Below, in pieces: positions 8,130-17,600 of a stretch of 64,000 bases of DNA. Location of the stretch: assembly GCA_018241505.1 (NCBI GenBank), contig JAFEDS010000004.1:1-64000 (forward strand), read 5' to 3'. Position 1 is the first letter of the stretch. The number at the start of each line of letters is the position of its first letter. Under the pieces are notes generated by a model. It was given only the letters and a program-made list of their open reading frames with translations, was not told the DNA's origin and ran no database searches. The stretch comes from Pseudomonadota bacterium. Its GTDB lineage: Bacteria > Pseudomonadota > Gammaproteobacteria > Steroidobacterales > Steroidobacteraceae. Both the position numbers and the translations under genes were made by a program.

Positions 8130-10300
8130 CTAATCCTCATCCCCGGCTGTGCCCCACTATCCGGCGACAACAGGTACAACCCCGGCGCCTCGCCGCTGGC
8201 GGCCAGCACCATCCCCTGCGATACCCCAAACTTCATCTTGCGGGGCGCCAGGTTCGCCACGACAACGGTCAGCCGACCGATGAGCTTGGCAGGGTCGTAC
8301 GCTGACTTGATACCCGCAAACACGGTGCGTGTTTCGGAACCCAGGTCGAGAGTTAGCTTCAGCAGCTTGTCGGCACCCTCGATGTGTTCGGCGTTGGCGA
8401 TGCGCGCAACACGCAGGTCGACGCGCTTGAACTCGTCGATCGAAATGGTTCCGTCGGCGGGCACTTGTTGATTCGGATCGGTCACATTGGGGCTCGCTGT
8501 TTGTTTGGTGGAAGCGGAAGAGGATTGACCGGATGTGCCCTTGGCGGCCGGAGCGGCGGTAGCTTTGGCCGAAGCCGCAGAGGCCTTCGCCGCCGCAGCG
8601 CCGCCCGCAGCAGCACCCGAACCATCATCAAACAACGCATCCAACTGCTTGGGATCCACGCGCGTCATCAAATGCTGATAAGCATTGACACGCTCAGGCA
8701 ACACATCCGCATCGCTCCAGATGAACCCGCGCGACATGCCAAACAGATCGCGCGCAACACGGCGTGCCACCTCCGGCAGAACCGGAGCAATCAGCACCGT
8801 GAGCAGCCGGAATCCCTGCAACGCTCGCGAGCAGACATCCTGCAGCTCAACCTTGTTGGCCGCCGCGTCCTTTGCCAGCACCCAGGGCTGGTGGGCATCG
8901 AAGTCATGGTTGATGCGGTCCGCCAGCGCCATGATTTCGCGCATGGCCTTGCCCAGCTCCCGTGCCTCGTAATGCCCGGCAACCGCCTTGGCAAGGCCGT
9001 GCGCCTCCCGCGCCAGCAGGTCCTTGTCGCCACTGTAAGCCAGAGCCCCATCGAAAAATCGGGTAATAAAGCTGGCCGCTCTGCTCGCAATATTGACGTA
9101 CTTACCCACCAAGTCGCTATTGACCCGCGCAATGAAGTCATCCGGGTTGAAATCGAGGTCTTCGACATTCGAATTCAACTTGGCCGCAATGTAATACCGC
9201 AGCCACTCGGGATTCATTCCGACACCCAGATAGCGCAGGGGGCTGATCCCCGTGCCGCGCGACTTGGACATCTTCTCGCCGGATACTGTGATGAACCCGT
9301 GCGCATACACGTGGTTCGGCACTTTGTACGGAGCACCGGCAAATTTCAGCATCGCCGGCCAGAACAGGGTGTGGAAGTAAATGATGTCCTTGCCAATGAA
9401 ATGGAGCTGCTCGGTGTCCGCGGCTGCCAGAAACTCTTCGAACGTCCGCGCTTCACCCTGCGCCCGGGCTTTACCGCTGGCGAAATAATTCTTCAGTGAG
9501 GCGAGATAGCCAACGGGCGCATCCAGCCACACATAGAAATATTTGCCGGGTGCATCCGGAATGGGAATGCCGAAATACGGTGCATCCCTGGAGATATCCC
9601 AGTCGCCGAGTGCCTCGTCATCTTTCCCCGTCAGCCACTCGCGGGCCTTGTTGACTACCTGGGGCTGCAGGCGATCGGGTGCCGTGAGCCATTCGGTCAG
9701 GAATTCAACACAGCGCGGATCGGACAGGCGGAAGAAGTAGTGATCCGAGGTCTTCATCACCGGTTTGGCACCGGAGAGGGTCGAATAGGGATTGATCAGG
9801 TCGGTAGGCGTGTTGACGATGCTGCACACTTCGCAGGCATCGGCGTACTGATCTTTTGCATGGCAGTTGGGGCACTCGCCCTTGATGTAACGATCAGCGA
9901 GGAACATCCCCTTCACGGGGTCGTAGAACTGTTCGACCGGCTTCTGGTAGGTGAGGCCCGCCGCTTTCAGGCGCCGATAGATGTCCTGTGACAGCTCGGT
10001 ATTTTCGGGCGAGTCGGTGGAATACCAGTGGTCGAAAGCGATGTGGAAGCCGTTGAGATACTTCGGCCGGTCGGCCGCGATCCGTGCCACGAGCTCCTGG
10101 GGCGTAATCCCTTCGGACTCCGCTTTGAGCATGATCGGTGCGCCATGCGCGTCGTCGGCGCACACGAAATGGACGACATTGCCCAGCATCCGCTGAAAAC
10201 GGACCCAGATGTCGGCCTGGATGTACTCCATGATGTGCCCGATGTGAAACGGGCCATTGGCATACGGGAGGGCGGTGGTTACAAAGAATTTGCGGGCCAT
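8126..10300 (-). CDS. metG: Methionine--tRNA ligase with C-terminal tRNA-binding domain
   Basis: This enzyme charges tRNA-Met. It is a class I synthetase of 724 residues with HIGH at 19-22, the zinc knuckle CPNC ... CEVC (C143, C146, C156, C159) and KMSKS at 343-347. An Ala/Ser-rich linker (about 565-620) leads to a C-terminal EMAPII/Trbp111-type tRNA-binding domain (about 625-724) starting [14 protein letters not shown], which dimerises the enzyme in long-form MetG. It is the first gene of the leftward run ending at dsbA; downstream rsxB is translationally coupled through a 4-base overlap. Confidence 0.97.
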   Translation of the reverse strand: MARKFFVTTALPYANGPFHIGHIMEYIQADIWVRFQRMLGNVVHFVCADDAHGAPIMLKAESEGITPQELVARIAADRPKYLNGFHIAFDHWYSTDSPENTELSQDIYRRLKAAGLTYQKPVEQFYDPVKGMFLADRYIKGECPNCHAKDQYADACEVCSIVNTPTDLINPYSTLSGAKPVMKTSDHYFFRLSDPRCVEFLTEWLTAPDRLQPQVVNKAREWLTGKDDEALGDWDISRDAPYFGIPIPDAPGKYFYVWLDAPVGYLASLKNYFASGKARAQGEARTFEEFLAAADTEQLHFIGKDIIYFHTLFWPAMLKFAGAPYKVPNHVYAHGFITVSGEKMSKSRGTGISPLRYLGVGMNPEWLRYYIAAKLNSNVEDLDFNPDDFIARVNSDLVGKYVNIASRAASFITRFFDGALAYSGDKDLLAREAHGLAKAVAGHYEARELGKAMREIMALADRINHDFDAHQPWVLAKDAAANKVELQDVCSRALQGFRLLTVLIAPVLPEVARRVARDLFGMSRGFIWSDADVLPERVNAYQHLMTRVDPKQLDALFDDGSGAAAGGAAAAKASAASAKATAAPAAKGTSGQSSSASTKQTASPNVTDPNQQVPADGTISIDEFKRVDLRVARIANAEHIEGADKLLKLTLDLGSETRTVFAGIKSAYDPAKLIGRLTVVVANLAPRKMKFGVSQGMVLAASGEAPGLYLLSPDSGAQPGMRIS

Positions 10301-10336
10301 CCCGCAATTTTACCGTAGAGCAATGTAGATTGATGT

Positions 10337-10357
10337 AGAAACGCCGCTCGGGGCGGC
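10337..10357 (-). terminator. Possible intrinsic terminator after pilT
   Basis: On the minus strand GCCGC and GCGGC (10357-10353 and 10347-10343) form a 5-bp GC stem with a 5-base loop, followed by GTTTCT. It lies 23 bases past the pilT stop. The stem is short and the T-run imperfect, so this is tentative. Confidence 0.35.
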
Positions 10358-10379
10358 CCGTGGGAGGCCCCTGCGCCTG

Positions 10380-11441
10380 TCACCCCTGGTCTTTGACCGC
10401 CTCAAACCGCGTCTTATTGATTCCCTTCTTATAAGCCTCTTTGCCCGTAATCTGCCGGGAATCCAGAAGCTGTTGAATCGCGGTATCCATGGTGCGCATC
10501 CCATTCGCGCCACCGGCCTGCATGACGTTCTCGAGCTGGTCGAGCTTTCCCTGGCGGATGAGGTTTTGCGACGCAGGCGTATTGACGAGGATTTCCAGCG
10601 CCGCCACGCGGCCCTGCTTGTCCGATTTCTGCAGAAGCTGTTGTGAGACCACGCCGCGCAAGGACGTGGAAAGCATCGTGCGGACGTGGGACTGCTTGTC
10701 CGACGGAAACACGTTGATCATGCGATCAACCGTAGGTGCCGCCCCGTTCGTGTGCAGCGTCCCCATGACCAGGATGCCCATCTCCGCCGCTGTCACAGCA
10801 ATGCTCATCGTTTCCAGGTCGCGCAACTCACCGACCAGGATGACGTCCGGATCCTCTCGCAACGCTGAGTGCAGCGCCGATGCGAAGCTCGGGCTATGCA
10901 CTCCGATCTCGCGCTGGCTGATCAGACAGCTCTTGCGCTGGTGCACGAATTCGATGGGATCTTCAATGGTGAGAATGTGGCCTTTCACGCGAATATTGAT
11001 GTCATCAATCATCGCGGCGAGAGTCGTGGACTTCCCGGATCCCGTCTTGCCCGTGACGAGAATCAGCCCGTTGTTGGCGCGGCACAATTGCCGCACGGCC
11101 TCGGGCATTTTGAGCTGATCGAGTGACAGGGCCTTGGAAGGAATGGCCCGGAACACCGCGCCCATGCCATTCAACTGGCGCATGACATTGACCCGGAAGC
11201 GGCCTTTGTCGGCGAAGGTATAGGCAAAATCCGCCCCGTCCTTGGACTCGAACCGGTCCACCGCCGGCTTGGGCATGATTTCGTACAGCGCCTGCTTCAC
11301 AAAGTCGGGGTTCAGCTTGTCCGGCCTGAGCGGCATCAGGTCGCCGAACTGGCGCACGCGCGGCGGATCGCCGGCAATGAAGTGCAGGTCCGAGCCGCGC
11401 TTCTCGATGATCTCAGTCAGATAGGCATCGATCTCAGCCAT
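10380..11441 (-). CDS. PilT-like twitching motility ATPase (second of tandem pair)
   Basis: This is a 353-residue secretion-type hexameric ATPase of the type IV pilus retraction family. Walker A is GKTGSGKST, followed by the Asp box TIEDPIEFVHQ, Walker B EDPDVILVGELRD and the His box MGTLHTNG, all in family order. The C-terminal ASQNLIRQGKLDQ corresponds to the AIRNLIRE motif of canonical PilT. It starts 10 bases after the stop of another PilT-like gene, itself 48 bases after a kinase gene, so the three form one unit. Whether it is the main PilT, a PilU or a specialised paralogue cannot be told without other pil loci. Confidence 0.88.
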   Translation of the reverse strand: MAEIDAYLTEIIEKRGSDLHFIAGDPPRVRQFGDLMPLRPDKLNPDFVKQALYEIMPKPAVDRFESKDGADFAYTFADKGRFRVNVMRQLNGMGAVFRAIPSKALSLDQLKMPEAVRQLCRANNGLILVTGKTGSGKSTTLAAMIDDINIRVKGHILTIEDPIEFVHQRKSCLISQREIGVHSPSFASALHSALREDPDVILVGELRDLETMSIAVTAAEMGILVMGTLHTNGAAPTVDRMINVFPSDKQSHVRTMLSTSLRGVVSQQLLQKSDKQGRVAALEILVNTPASQNLIRQGKLDQLENVMQAGGANGMRTMDTAIQQLLDSRQITGKEAYKKGINKTRFEAVKDQG

Positions 11442-11451
11442 GGGGTGCGGC

Positions 11452-12648
11452 TCAGGCGGATGCCGACGTGTTGGATTTGTTCGGCATGAGGTTCGTACCG
11501 GTGATATCCACCTTCGGCAGCATGGTTGTGTCGGTCACGTACTTCTGGAAGGGCTTCTTATCGACGGCATAGTTGTACGCGTCGTCCGGATCAATCTCGC
11601 GGGCCGCAATGGCCGCCAGCAGCCCCTGATCGAGCGAGGCCATGCCGAGGTCGCGTCCCATCTGGATCTGCGCCGGAATCTGGTGTGTCTGCTCGAGCTG
11701 AATGAGCTTGGCAATGGCCTTGGTCATCATCAGGGTTTCGCAGATTGCCTTGCGGCCGCGGCCGTCCACCGTTTTGACCAATATCTGGGTCACGACGGCC
11801 AACAAGCTTTGCGCCAGGAAGGCCTTGGTCTGTTCGCGCTCTTCCACGGGCAGCGCATCAATGATGCGATCGATCGTTTTCACGGCGCTCGTAGTGTGCA
11901 ATGTACCCAACACCAAGTGCCCCGTTTCGGCGGCGGTCATCGCCATGGTGATCGTTTCCGCATCACGCAGCTCACCAACGAGAATGACATCAGGGTCTTC
12001 GCGCATCGCCGCACGCACACCTTCCGCGAAACTCGGAATGTGCGTATTCAACTCGCGCTGGATCACCTGGCTGTTCTTGCTCCGGTGCACGAACTCGATG
12101 GGATCCTCGAGGCTGATGATGTTGAGCTTACGAGTGGTGTTGAGATGGTCGATCATGGCGGCCAGCGTGGTTGACTTGCCGGTACCGGTGGAGCCGGTCA
12201 CCAGGATCATCCCCTGGTGGTAGTCGCACAGCTTGGTGACGATCGGCGGCAGCGCCAGCTTTTCCAGTGACGGGACATCCTGGGGGATGGAGCGGAAGGT
12301 GGCGCCCATGCCCGTTTCCTTGCGGTACACGTTGACACGAAACCGGCCGCCCTCGGCCGATACGTAGGAAAAGTCGAGATCGTTGCCCTTGGCGAGGATC
12401 TCCTGCTGCGACCGGGACAGGATCTCGGTGACGTAGCCTTCGAGCTCCCCGGGGCGCAGGTCGCGGAATTTGATGGGAAGGAGGTCGCCGTGCATGCGAA
12501 GCATGGGAGGCACCCCGACGGCCAGATGGATATCGGAGCAGCCTTGCTGCGTACCTAGCTTCAGAAACGCGTCTATACGCGCCAAATCGACCACCCTCAA
12601 CCGTGCGATTGGCCTGTTTTGCCCGGTATGAGCTGTGGAATCAACCAC
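11452..12648 (-). CDS. PilT/PilU-like ATPase (first of tandem pair)
   Basis: This is a 398-residue ATPase of the PilT/PilU family. It has the ATP motifs GSTGTGKST, SLEDPIEFVHR, EDPDVILVGELRD and LGTLHTTSAVKTIDR. An N-terminal extension of about 25 residues precedes the PAS-like domain (GCSDIHLAVGVPPMLRMHGD). The C-terminal region departs from canonical PilT: AIRNLIRE is replaced by IAKLIQLEQ, and about 30 extra residues end the protein. Length and tail divergence resemble PilU more than PilT. The start is GTG at 12648. It lies between the HEAT-kinase gene and the second ATPase in one leftward unit. Confidence 0.85.
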   Translation of the reverse strand: MVDSTAHTGQNRPIARLRVVDLARIDAFLKLGTQQGCSDIHLAVGVPPMLRMHGDLLPIKFRDLRPGELEGYVTEILSRSQQEILAKGNDLDFSYVSAEGGRFRVNVYRKETGMGATFRSIPQDVPSLEKLALPPIVTKLCDYHQGMILVTGSTGTGKSTTLAAMIDHLNTTRKLNIISLEDPIEFVHRSKNSQVIQRELNTHIPSFAEGVRAAMREDPDVILVGELRDAETITMAMTAAETGHLVLGTLHTTSAVKTIDRIIDALPVEEREQTKAFLAQSLLAVVTQILVKTVDGRGRKAICETLMMTKAIAKLIQLEQTHQIPAQIQMGRDLGMASLDQGLLAAIAAREIDPDDAYNYAVDKKPFQKYVTDTTMLPKVDITGTNLMPNKSNTSASA

Positions 12649-12696
12649 CTAGCCCAAAATATTTGACGTAATGCTCTTTTTCGACGGGGCGGTAGC

Positions 12697-15144
12697 TTAC
12701 AAGAAGCGTTCGAGGGCGGCGCGCAGCTCCTCCATGGATTGGAACCGCTTGGTTTTGTCGACGGCCATCGCCTTGACCACGAGGTCCGACAAACCCTGAG
12801 GCAGGGCCGGGTTGATCTCGCGTGGTACGCGAGCCTTACCCTGCACGTGCTGATACATCACAGACATGTGATCGCCGCGGGAGTAGGGCGGCACACCCGT
12901 CACCATCTCATAGGTGATGACTCCGAGCGCGTAGATGTCGGCGCGCTCGTCGACTTTTTTGCCCAGGATCTGCTCGGGAGCCATGTACTTGGGCGAGCCG
13001 ATGACATAGCCCGTCTTGGTCAACTGTGTATCGCCTTCGCGATGGGCGGCAGCGACACCGAAGTCCACAATCTTGAGCAGTCCTTCCTGATTGATGAGCA
13101 CGTTCGCGGGCTTCAAGTCACGGTGGACGATACCGACATGGTGCGCGACGGTCATGCCGTTGCACATGTCGATACCAAACTGCAGTGCGCGCTTCAGCTC
13201 GATCGGCTTCTCGTTGACAATCTCGCTGCCGAGGGTGTGCGACGGGAAATACTCCATCGAAATGGCGTAGTTGCCCTGCATGTACAGGAAGTCATAGATG
13301 CGGATGACGTTCTTGTGCGTGATCTTGCGCGAGTAACGCAGCTCGTGGACGAAGCGCTTCATGACTTCTTCGTCGCTCGACACGTTGGGATTCAGGAACT
13401 TGAGGATCAGCCGCTCGTCGACGACCGTATCCTCCATCAACAACACGGTACCGAACGCGCCGCGGCCGATCCGGTCGATGTACTTGTAGCGGCCTTCGAT
13501 CACATCGCCGGCCTTCAAGGTGCCGATATCCAACCGCGCTACGGCTTCCGCCTGTTTGGTCGCGGCCGCAACAGCGGTCTCGGACATCAACATGGTCTTG
13601 CCCTGCTCGACCTGTGGCAGCGGCGGGCGTACCTGGGGTGTTGGCGGAGCCGCGTGATGGGTGTTGCCGCCGCCGGTTCCAGTCAAAGGTAAAGACGTCC
13701 CCGAGGGCGAGGTACCAATCCGATCGTCGAGCTCCGCCATGGCCGTGGCCGCCATGCGGGCGATGGTCTGATCCGCCGATCCCGCCTGGTTCTGCAGCTC
13801 CGCGCGCAACTGATCGACACGGCGCTCATCGACGAGCTTCGCCAGCGCCTGGATCGCTTCAATCCGCACTTCGCGCTCGCTGCTGGATACGAGTGGCATG
13901 AGCGTATCCACGAACTTCGTGTCGCCCAGCTTGCCGATCGCACGCACGACAATCGGCATCGCCTTGGAATTGCCTGACTGCAACATCTCGCTGAGCCGCG
14001 GCAAGGCCCGCTTGCTGCCGATTTCGGCGAGCGCGTCCACCGCGCGCTCACTGACCCACCAATCGCTGTCGTGGGTCGCGGAGATCAGGGAATCGACGGC
14101 GCGTTCGTCCTTGGTCTGGTTGAGAATCTCGATGGCGGCGCGCCGGATATCATCATCCTTATCCCGCACGAGCTGCAGCACCGCTTCGATGACACGCGGG
14201 CCACCGATCTTGCCGAGTGCATCGGCCGCGCGGCTGCGCACCCACCAGTCGCTGTCCTTCAACGCTTCCAACAGGTACTTGACCGACTTTGCGTTGCCGA
14301 CTTCGTTGAGCACCTCGACCGCCGCACGCCGCGCGTTCTCGTTCTCGTCCTTCAGGATTTCGATGAGATAGCGGATGGTGTCGGGATGGTTGGCTTTGAT
14401 GACGACATCGATCGCTTTGTTCTGGACGTCGATTTCCGGGTCCTTGAGCAAGGCACAAATGCGCTCGATGTCGATCGGCCCGTCCATTCTCTGGAGAGCG
14501 GACAGCGTGGCGCCCCGGATCAGCTTGTTCGGATCGCGCAGTTGCGTTTGCAACGCGGTTTGCACTTCGGGGGTATTGAAGCGGGCCAGCAGGTTGATGA
14601 TGTGAACGCGTGCAATCGGGTCCTTGCCGCCGATGCGGCCAATCAGCTCGGGCACCGCATTCGCATCGGCAATTTCGCCGATGATCCGGAACAGCGCCGC
14701 CTTCTCGTTGGGTTCCTGCTGATAAGCCGCCGCCAGCAGCTCGCGCACCCCGAAGCGGCCCTTCTGTGCGGTAATCACTTCGAGAATCGCCGGCTTGGAT
14801 ATGCCGGGCGTGTTCAGGGCCTCAATGAGCAGGTGCGGCGGGTAGTTGCGGTTGCTGGTGAGCGCCCAGGAAATGCCGGCAATGACTTTCGCGCTTCCTT
14901 CAATCAGTCCGCGAATGAACTGCGGAAAGGTCTTCTGGCTGACGAGCCCGGCCAGCACCTCAACAAAAGCAATGGTCGCGGTCTTGCTCGCATCCGGCAG
15001 GGCGGCAAAGACGGGTTCTATGGCGCCTGGTCCCAGGTCCTTGAGTCGCGCCACAGCTTTTTGCAGGGCGGGACTGGCCTGGTCGGTGGCTGACCGGATC
15101 TCCGTGATCAACCGGTCAGCGCGCAAGTTCGTGAAAAAGCTCAT
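12697..15144 (-). CDS. HEAT-repeat protein fused to a C-terminal Hanks-type Ser/Thr kinase
   Basis: This 815-residue cytoplasmic protein lacks a signal peptide or membrane segment. Residues 1 to about 480 are HEAT/PBS-lyase-type helical repeats, with recurring units such as DSDWWVRSRAADALGKIG and DSDWWVSERAVDALAEIG. A Pro/Gly/Thr linker follows, then a kinase domain (about 550-815) with glycine loop IGRGAFG, catalytic HRDLKPAN (D676), DFGVAAA and APEQILG. All catalytic motifs are intact, so an active kinase is expected. It is the first gene of a unit with two PilT-like ATPases, which suggests control of pilus retraction. The target and the ligand of the repeats are not evident from sequence. 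Confidence 0.9.
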   Translation of the reverse strand: MSFFTNLRADRLITEIRSATDQASPALQKAVARLKDLGPGAIEPVFAALPDASKTATIAFVEVLAGLVSQKTFPQFIRGLIEGSAKVIAGISWALTSNRNYPPHLLIEALNTPGISKPAILEVITAQKGRFGVRELLAAAYQQEPNEKAALFRIIGEIADANAVPELIGRIGGKDPIARVHIINLLARFNTPEVQTALQTQLRDPNKLIRGATLSALQRMDGPIDIERICALLKDPEIDVQNKAIDVVIKANHPDTIRYLIEILKDENENARRAAVEVLNEVGNAKSVKYLLEALKDSDWWVRSRAADALGKIGGPRVIEAVLQLVRDKDDDIRRAAIEILNQTKDERAVDSLISATHDSDWWVSERAVDALAEIGSKRALPRLSEMLQSGNSKAMPIVVRAIGKLGDTKFVDTLMPLVSSSEREVRIEAIQALAKLVDERRVDQLRAELQNQAGSADQTIARMAATAMAELDDRIGTSPSGTSLPLTGTGGGNTHHAAPPTPQVRPPLPQVEQGKTMLMSETAVAAATKQAEAVARLDIGTLKAGDVIEGRYKYIDRIGRGAFGTVLLMEDTVVDERLILKFLNPNVSSDEEVMKRFVHELRYSRKITHKNVIRIYDFLYMQGNYAISMEYFPSHTLGSEIVNEKPIELKRALQFGIDMCNGMTVAHHVGIVHRDLKPANVLINQEGLLKIVDFGVAAAHREGDTQLTKTGYVIGSPKYMAPEQILGKKVDERADIYALGVITYEMVTGVPPYSRGDHMSVMYQHVQGKARVPREINPALPQGLSDLVVKAMAVDKTKRFQSMEELRAALERFL

Positions 15145-15177
15145 TCAGCCTTTGAGGTCTGGGGCGTTCCCGCGCGT

Positions 15178-15196
15178 GGGCGATGCTTAGTCGCCC
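15178..15196. repeat. Short hairpin in the leader between the kinase gene and mrp
   Basis: GGGCGA (15178-15183) and TCGCCC (15191-15196) form a 6-bp stem with a 7-base loop. It lies 34 bases upstream of the kinase start, in the 173-base divergent interval. Nothing else was seen there apart from a weak TACAAT (15281-15286) that could be a -10 box for mrp. Confidence 0.3.
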
Positions 15197-15317
15197 GGCA
15201 ACGGCGGATTATGCCACAGCCCAGGCTGCGGCCAGGGGTCGACGCGCCGCAGCTTTCGAGCGCGCGATCGTCACAGCCACTACAATCCAAGCCCTTTAAC
15301 CCTCCCGGTTTTTCAAC

Positions 15318-16418
15318 ATGGCCGATGACTCCACTCTAAACGGTTTGCGCGCCGCTTTGGATGCGTATGTAGATCCCTATCTAGGGGAGACCCTCGGCGC
15401 AACGCAAGCAGTGCAGGAGCTTCATGGCACGGCAGCGGGTGCAACAGCGCGGATCCGCCTGGGATTTCCGGTGGGAGGCTATCACGATGAGCTGGCCGCG
15501 GGTCTGAAGGCCCATCTGTCCAAGGCGGGGATCAACACGCCCCTGACGCTCGACCTGGCTGCGGACATACGCTCCCACGCGGTGCAGAGAAACCTGAAGC
15601 CGATTGAGCGGATCAAGAACGTCGTGGCCGTGGCATCTGGTAAGGGTGGCGTCGGCAAGTCCACGGTGGCCGTGAACCTCGCGTTAGCGTGGGCGGCTCA
15701 GGGAGGCCGGGTTGGCATTCTGGACGCGGATATCTATGGTCCAAGCCAGCCCATGATGCTCGGCCTCGAAGGCCAGAAGCCCTCGACACCCGACGGCAAG
15801 CACCTGGAGCCGCTACCCGCACATGGCATCGTGGCCATGTCGATTGGATTTCTATTGCAGGACCAGGACCAGGCCATGATCTGGCGGGGACCCATGGTTA
15901 CCCAGGCCCTTACTCAGCTCCTGTCTGAGACTCAGTGGGGCGCATTGGACTACCTGGTCGTCGACATGCCTCCCGGTACCGGCGACATTCAGCTCACACT
16001 TGCACAGCGCGTCCCTGTCGCGGGCGCTCTCATTGTGACCACTCCCCAGGACATTGCACTCGCGGACGCCCGCAAGGGCCTCAAGATGTTCGAGAAGGTC
16101 GCCGTGCCCGTTCTCGGCATTGTCGAGAACATGAGCATCCACGTGTGTTCGAACTGTGGGCATGCCGAGCACATCTTTGGCGCGGGTGGCGGCGCGAGAA
16201 TGGCGGAGCAATACGGTGTCGCCCTGCTGGGCGAATTGCCCCTCGATGCGCACATTCGTGAGGAAGCCGATGGCGGCCGTCCCACCGTGGTCGCGGCTCC
16301 CGACTCCCCGCGCGCCAGGGCCTATTTCGAGATGGCCCGCCGCACCGGCGCCGCCTTGTCGCGCCGCGCGCGCGATCGCAGCAGCCTGTTCCCGAAAATT
16401 GTTGTCGAAGAAAGTTGA
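15318..16418 (+). CDS. apbC: Iron-sulfur cluster carrier ATPase, Mrp/ApbC family
   Basis: This P-loop scaffold/carrier delivers 4Fe-4S clusters to apoproteins. Its 366 residues comprise an N-terminal DUF59-like segment (about 1-90), the deviant Walker A SGKGGVGKST at 108-117, and the metal-binding CxxC in VCSNCGHAEHIFG, where paired cysteines bridge a cluster in the dimer. The gene is divergent from the kinase gene. Its stop is one base from the dcd start codon, so the two are probably co-transcribed, although no functional link between them is known to me. Confidence 0.93.
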   Translation: MADDSTLNGLRAALDAYVDPYLGETLGATQAVQELHGTAAGATARIRLGFPVGGYHDELAAGLKAHLSKAGINTPLTLDLAADIRSHAVQRNLKPIERIKNVVAVASGKGGVGKSTVAVNLALAWAAQGGRVGILDADIYGPSQPMMLGLEGQKPSTPDGKHLEPLPAHGIVAMSIGFLLQDQDQAMIWRGPMVTQALTQLLSETQWGALDYLVVDMPPGTGDIQLTLAQRVPVAGALIVTTPQDIALADARKGLKMFEKVAVPVLGIVENMSIHVCSNCGHAEHIFGAGGGARMAEQYGVALLGELPLDAHIREEADGGRPTVVAAPDSPRARAYFEMARRTGAALSRRARDRSSLFPKIVVEES

Positions 16419-16419
16419 G

Positions 16420-17565
16420 ATGGAAGCGCCCTACACCGGAATCCTCCCGTACCAGGCCATCCGGGAGATGTTGAACAACGGCGAAATCAGGTCCCTGCTG
16501 GTGCCCATCGATGCGGACCAACTGCAGCCGGCGAGCATCGACCTGCGGTTGGGCGATTACGCCTATCCGGTCGATACGAGCTTCCTGCCGGGCCGCGGCG
16601 TGCGCGTCCTGGATAAAATGCAACAACTGGATGCGGACTTCGATCGCTTCAAGATCGATATCCGCGGCGGCGCGGTGCTCGAGCGCGGCCGGGTGTATGT
16701 GGTCCCCCTGTTGGAAAGTATCAAGCTCAAGAGCGATGTCGCTGCCTTCGCCAATCCCAAGAGCTCCACCGGCCGTCTCGACATTCTCACGCGCCTGATT
16801 GCCGATCAGGCCACTCATTTCGATGAGGTGGACGATGGCTACGAGGGCCAGTTGTACATAGAAATTGCCCCCCGCAGCTTCAGTGTCGTGGTGAAGACCG
16901 GCACGCGTCTCAATCAGTTGCGCTTCCGGCGTCGGACCGGCATGACACCGAAGCAGATTGCTTCCGCCGAATGGCAACAGCTTCTCGAAGCCGGGCACGT
17001 TGTTGATACCTCCGAGCAACCGCGCCTGGGCGGCAGGCCGGGGATGTTGCCGTTCACGGTCGACCTCAAGGGCAACGCTCAGAACAACACCTTGATTGGC
17101 TGGCGGGCGAAACAGAACACACCGCGGATCGATCTCGAGCGGCGTGACTATGATCCGCTGGATTTCTGGGAGCCCATGCGTTTCCACAAGGAAGCCGCGC
17201 TGACCCTGGTTCCCGATGAGTTCTACATCCTCATGACCAAGGAAGCGATCGCCGTACCGCCGCAGTACGCCGCGGAAATGGTCCCATACGATACCCGAGC
17301 CGGTGAGTTCCGGGTGCACTACGCCGGATTCTTCGATCCCGGTTTTGGCTGGGCGGCGGATCGCGGCAAGGCCGGCAGCAGCCGCGGTGTGCTGGAGGTA
17401 CGCTCACACGAAGTACCCTTCCTGCTCGAGCACGGCCAGATTGTAGGTTGGCTGCGCTACGAGCGCATGGCAGAAGTGCCCCAGGCACTCTATGGGCAGG
17501 AGATCAAATCCAACTACCAGGGACAGAGCCTGAAGCTGGCCAAGCAGTTCAGAGCGCCCGGCTAG
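16420..17565 (+). CDS. dcd: 2'-deoxycytidine 5'-triphosphate deaminase, long form
   Basis: This enzyme deaminates dCTP to dUTP for thymidylate synthesis. The 381-residue product is about twice the E. coli enzyme and fits the two-domain DCD family known from alphaproteobacteria and some gammaproteobacteria. The first half has the catalytic block NPKSSTGRLDILTRLI and the second half HYAGFFDPGFGW. I chose ATG 16420, one base after the mrp stop; the longer open frame upstream lies inside mrp and has no family similarity. It is followed by a GC-rich tandem repeat and then the convergent DUF3108 gene. Confidence 0.88.
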   Translation: MEAPYTGILPYQAIREMLNNGEIRSLLVPIDADQLQPASIDLRLGDYAYPVDTSFLPGRGVRVLDKMQQLDADFDRFKIDIRGGAVLERGRVYVVPLLESIKLKSDVAAFANPKSSTGRLDILTRLIADQATHFDEVDDGYEGQLYIEIAPRSFSVVVKTGTRLNQLRFRRRTGMTPKQIASAEWQQLLEAGHVVDTSEQPRLGGRPGMLPFTVDLKGNAQNNTLIGWRAKQNTPRIDLERRDYDPLDFWEPMRFHKEAALTLVPDEFYILMTKEAIAVPPQYAAEMVPYDTRAGEFRVHYAGFFDPGFGWAADRGKAGSSRGVLEVRSHEVPFLLEHGQIVGWLRYERMAEVPQALYGQEIKSNYQGQSLKLAKQFRAPG

Positions 17566-17567
17566 CT

Positions 17568-17600
17568 GGCTAGGCGCCCCCGGCTAGGCGCCCCCGGCTA
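17568..17600. repeat. Short tandem repeat, 14-base unit, 2.3 copies
   Basis: The unit GGCTAGGCGCCCCC occurs at 17568-17581 and 17582-17595, then GGCTA at 17596-17600. It fills the whole interval between the dcd stop and the convergent DUF3108 gene and supplies that gene's TAG stop (17598-17600). It also contains the short palindrome GGCGCC. Confidence 0.8.

Noticed and set aside
12739-13692. 317-codon plus-strand open frame within the kinase gene
   Set aside because: It is antisense to the clear kinase domain on the minus strand.
16081-17319. 412-codon open frame on the minus strand over mrp and dcd
   Set aside because: It lies opposite two well-supported genes, with no recognisable domain or ribosome site.
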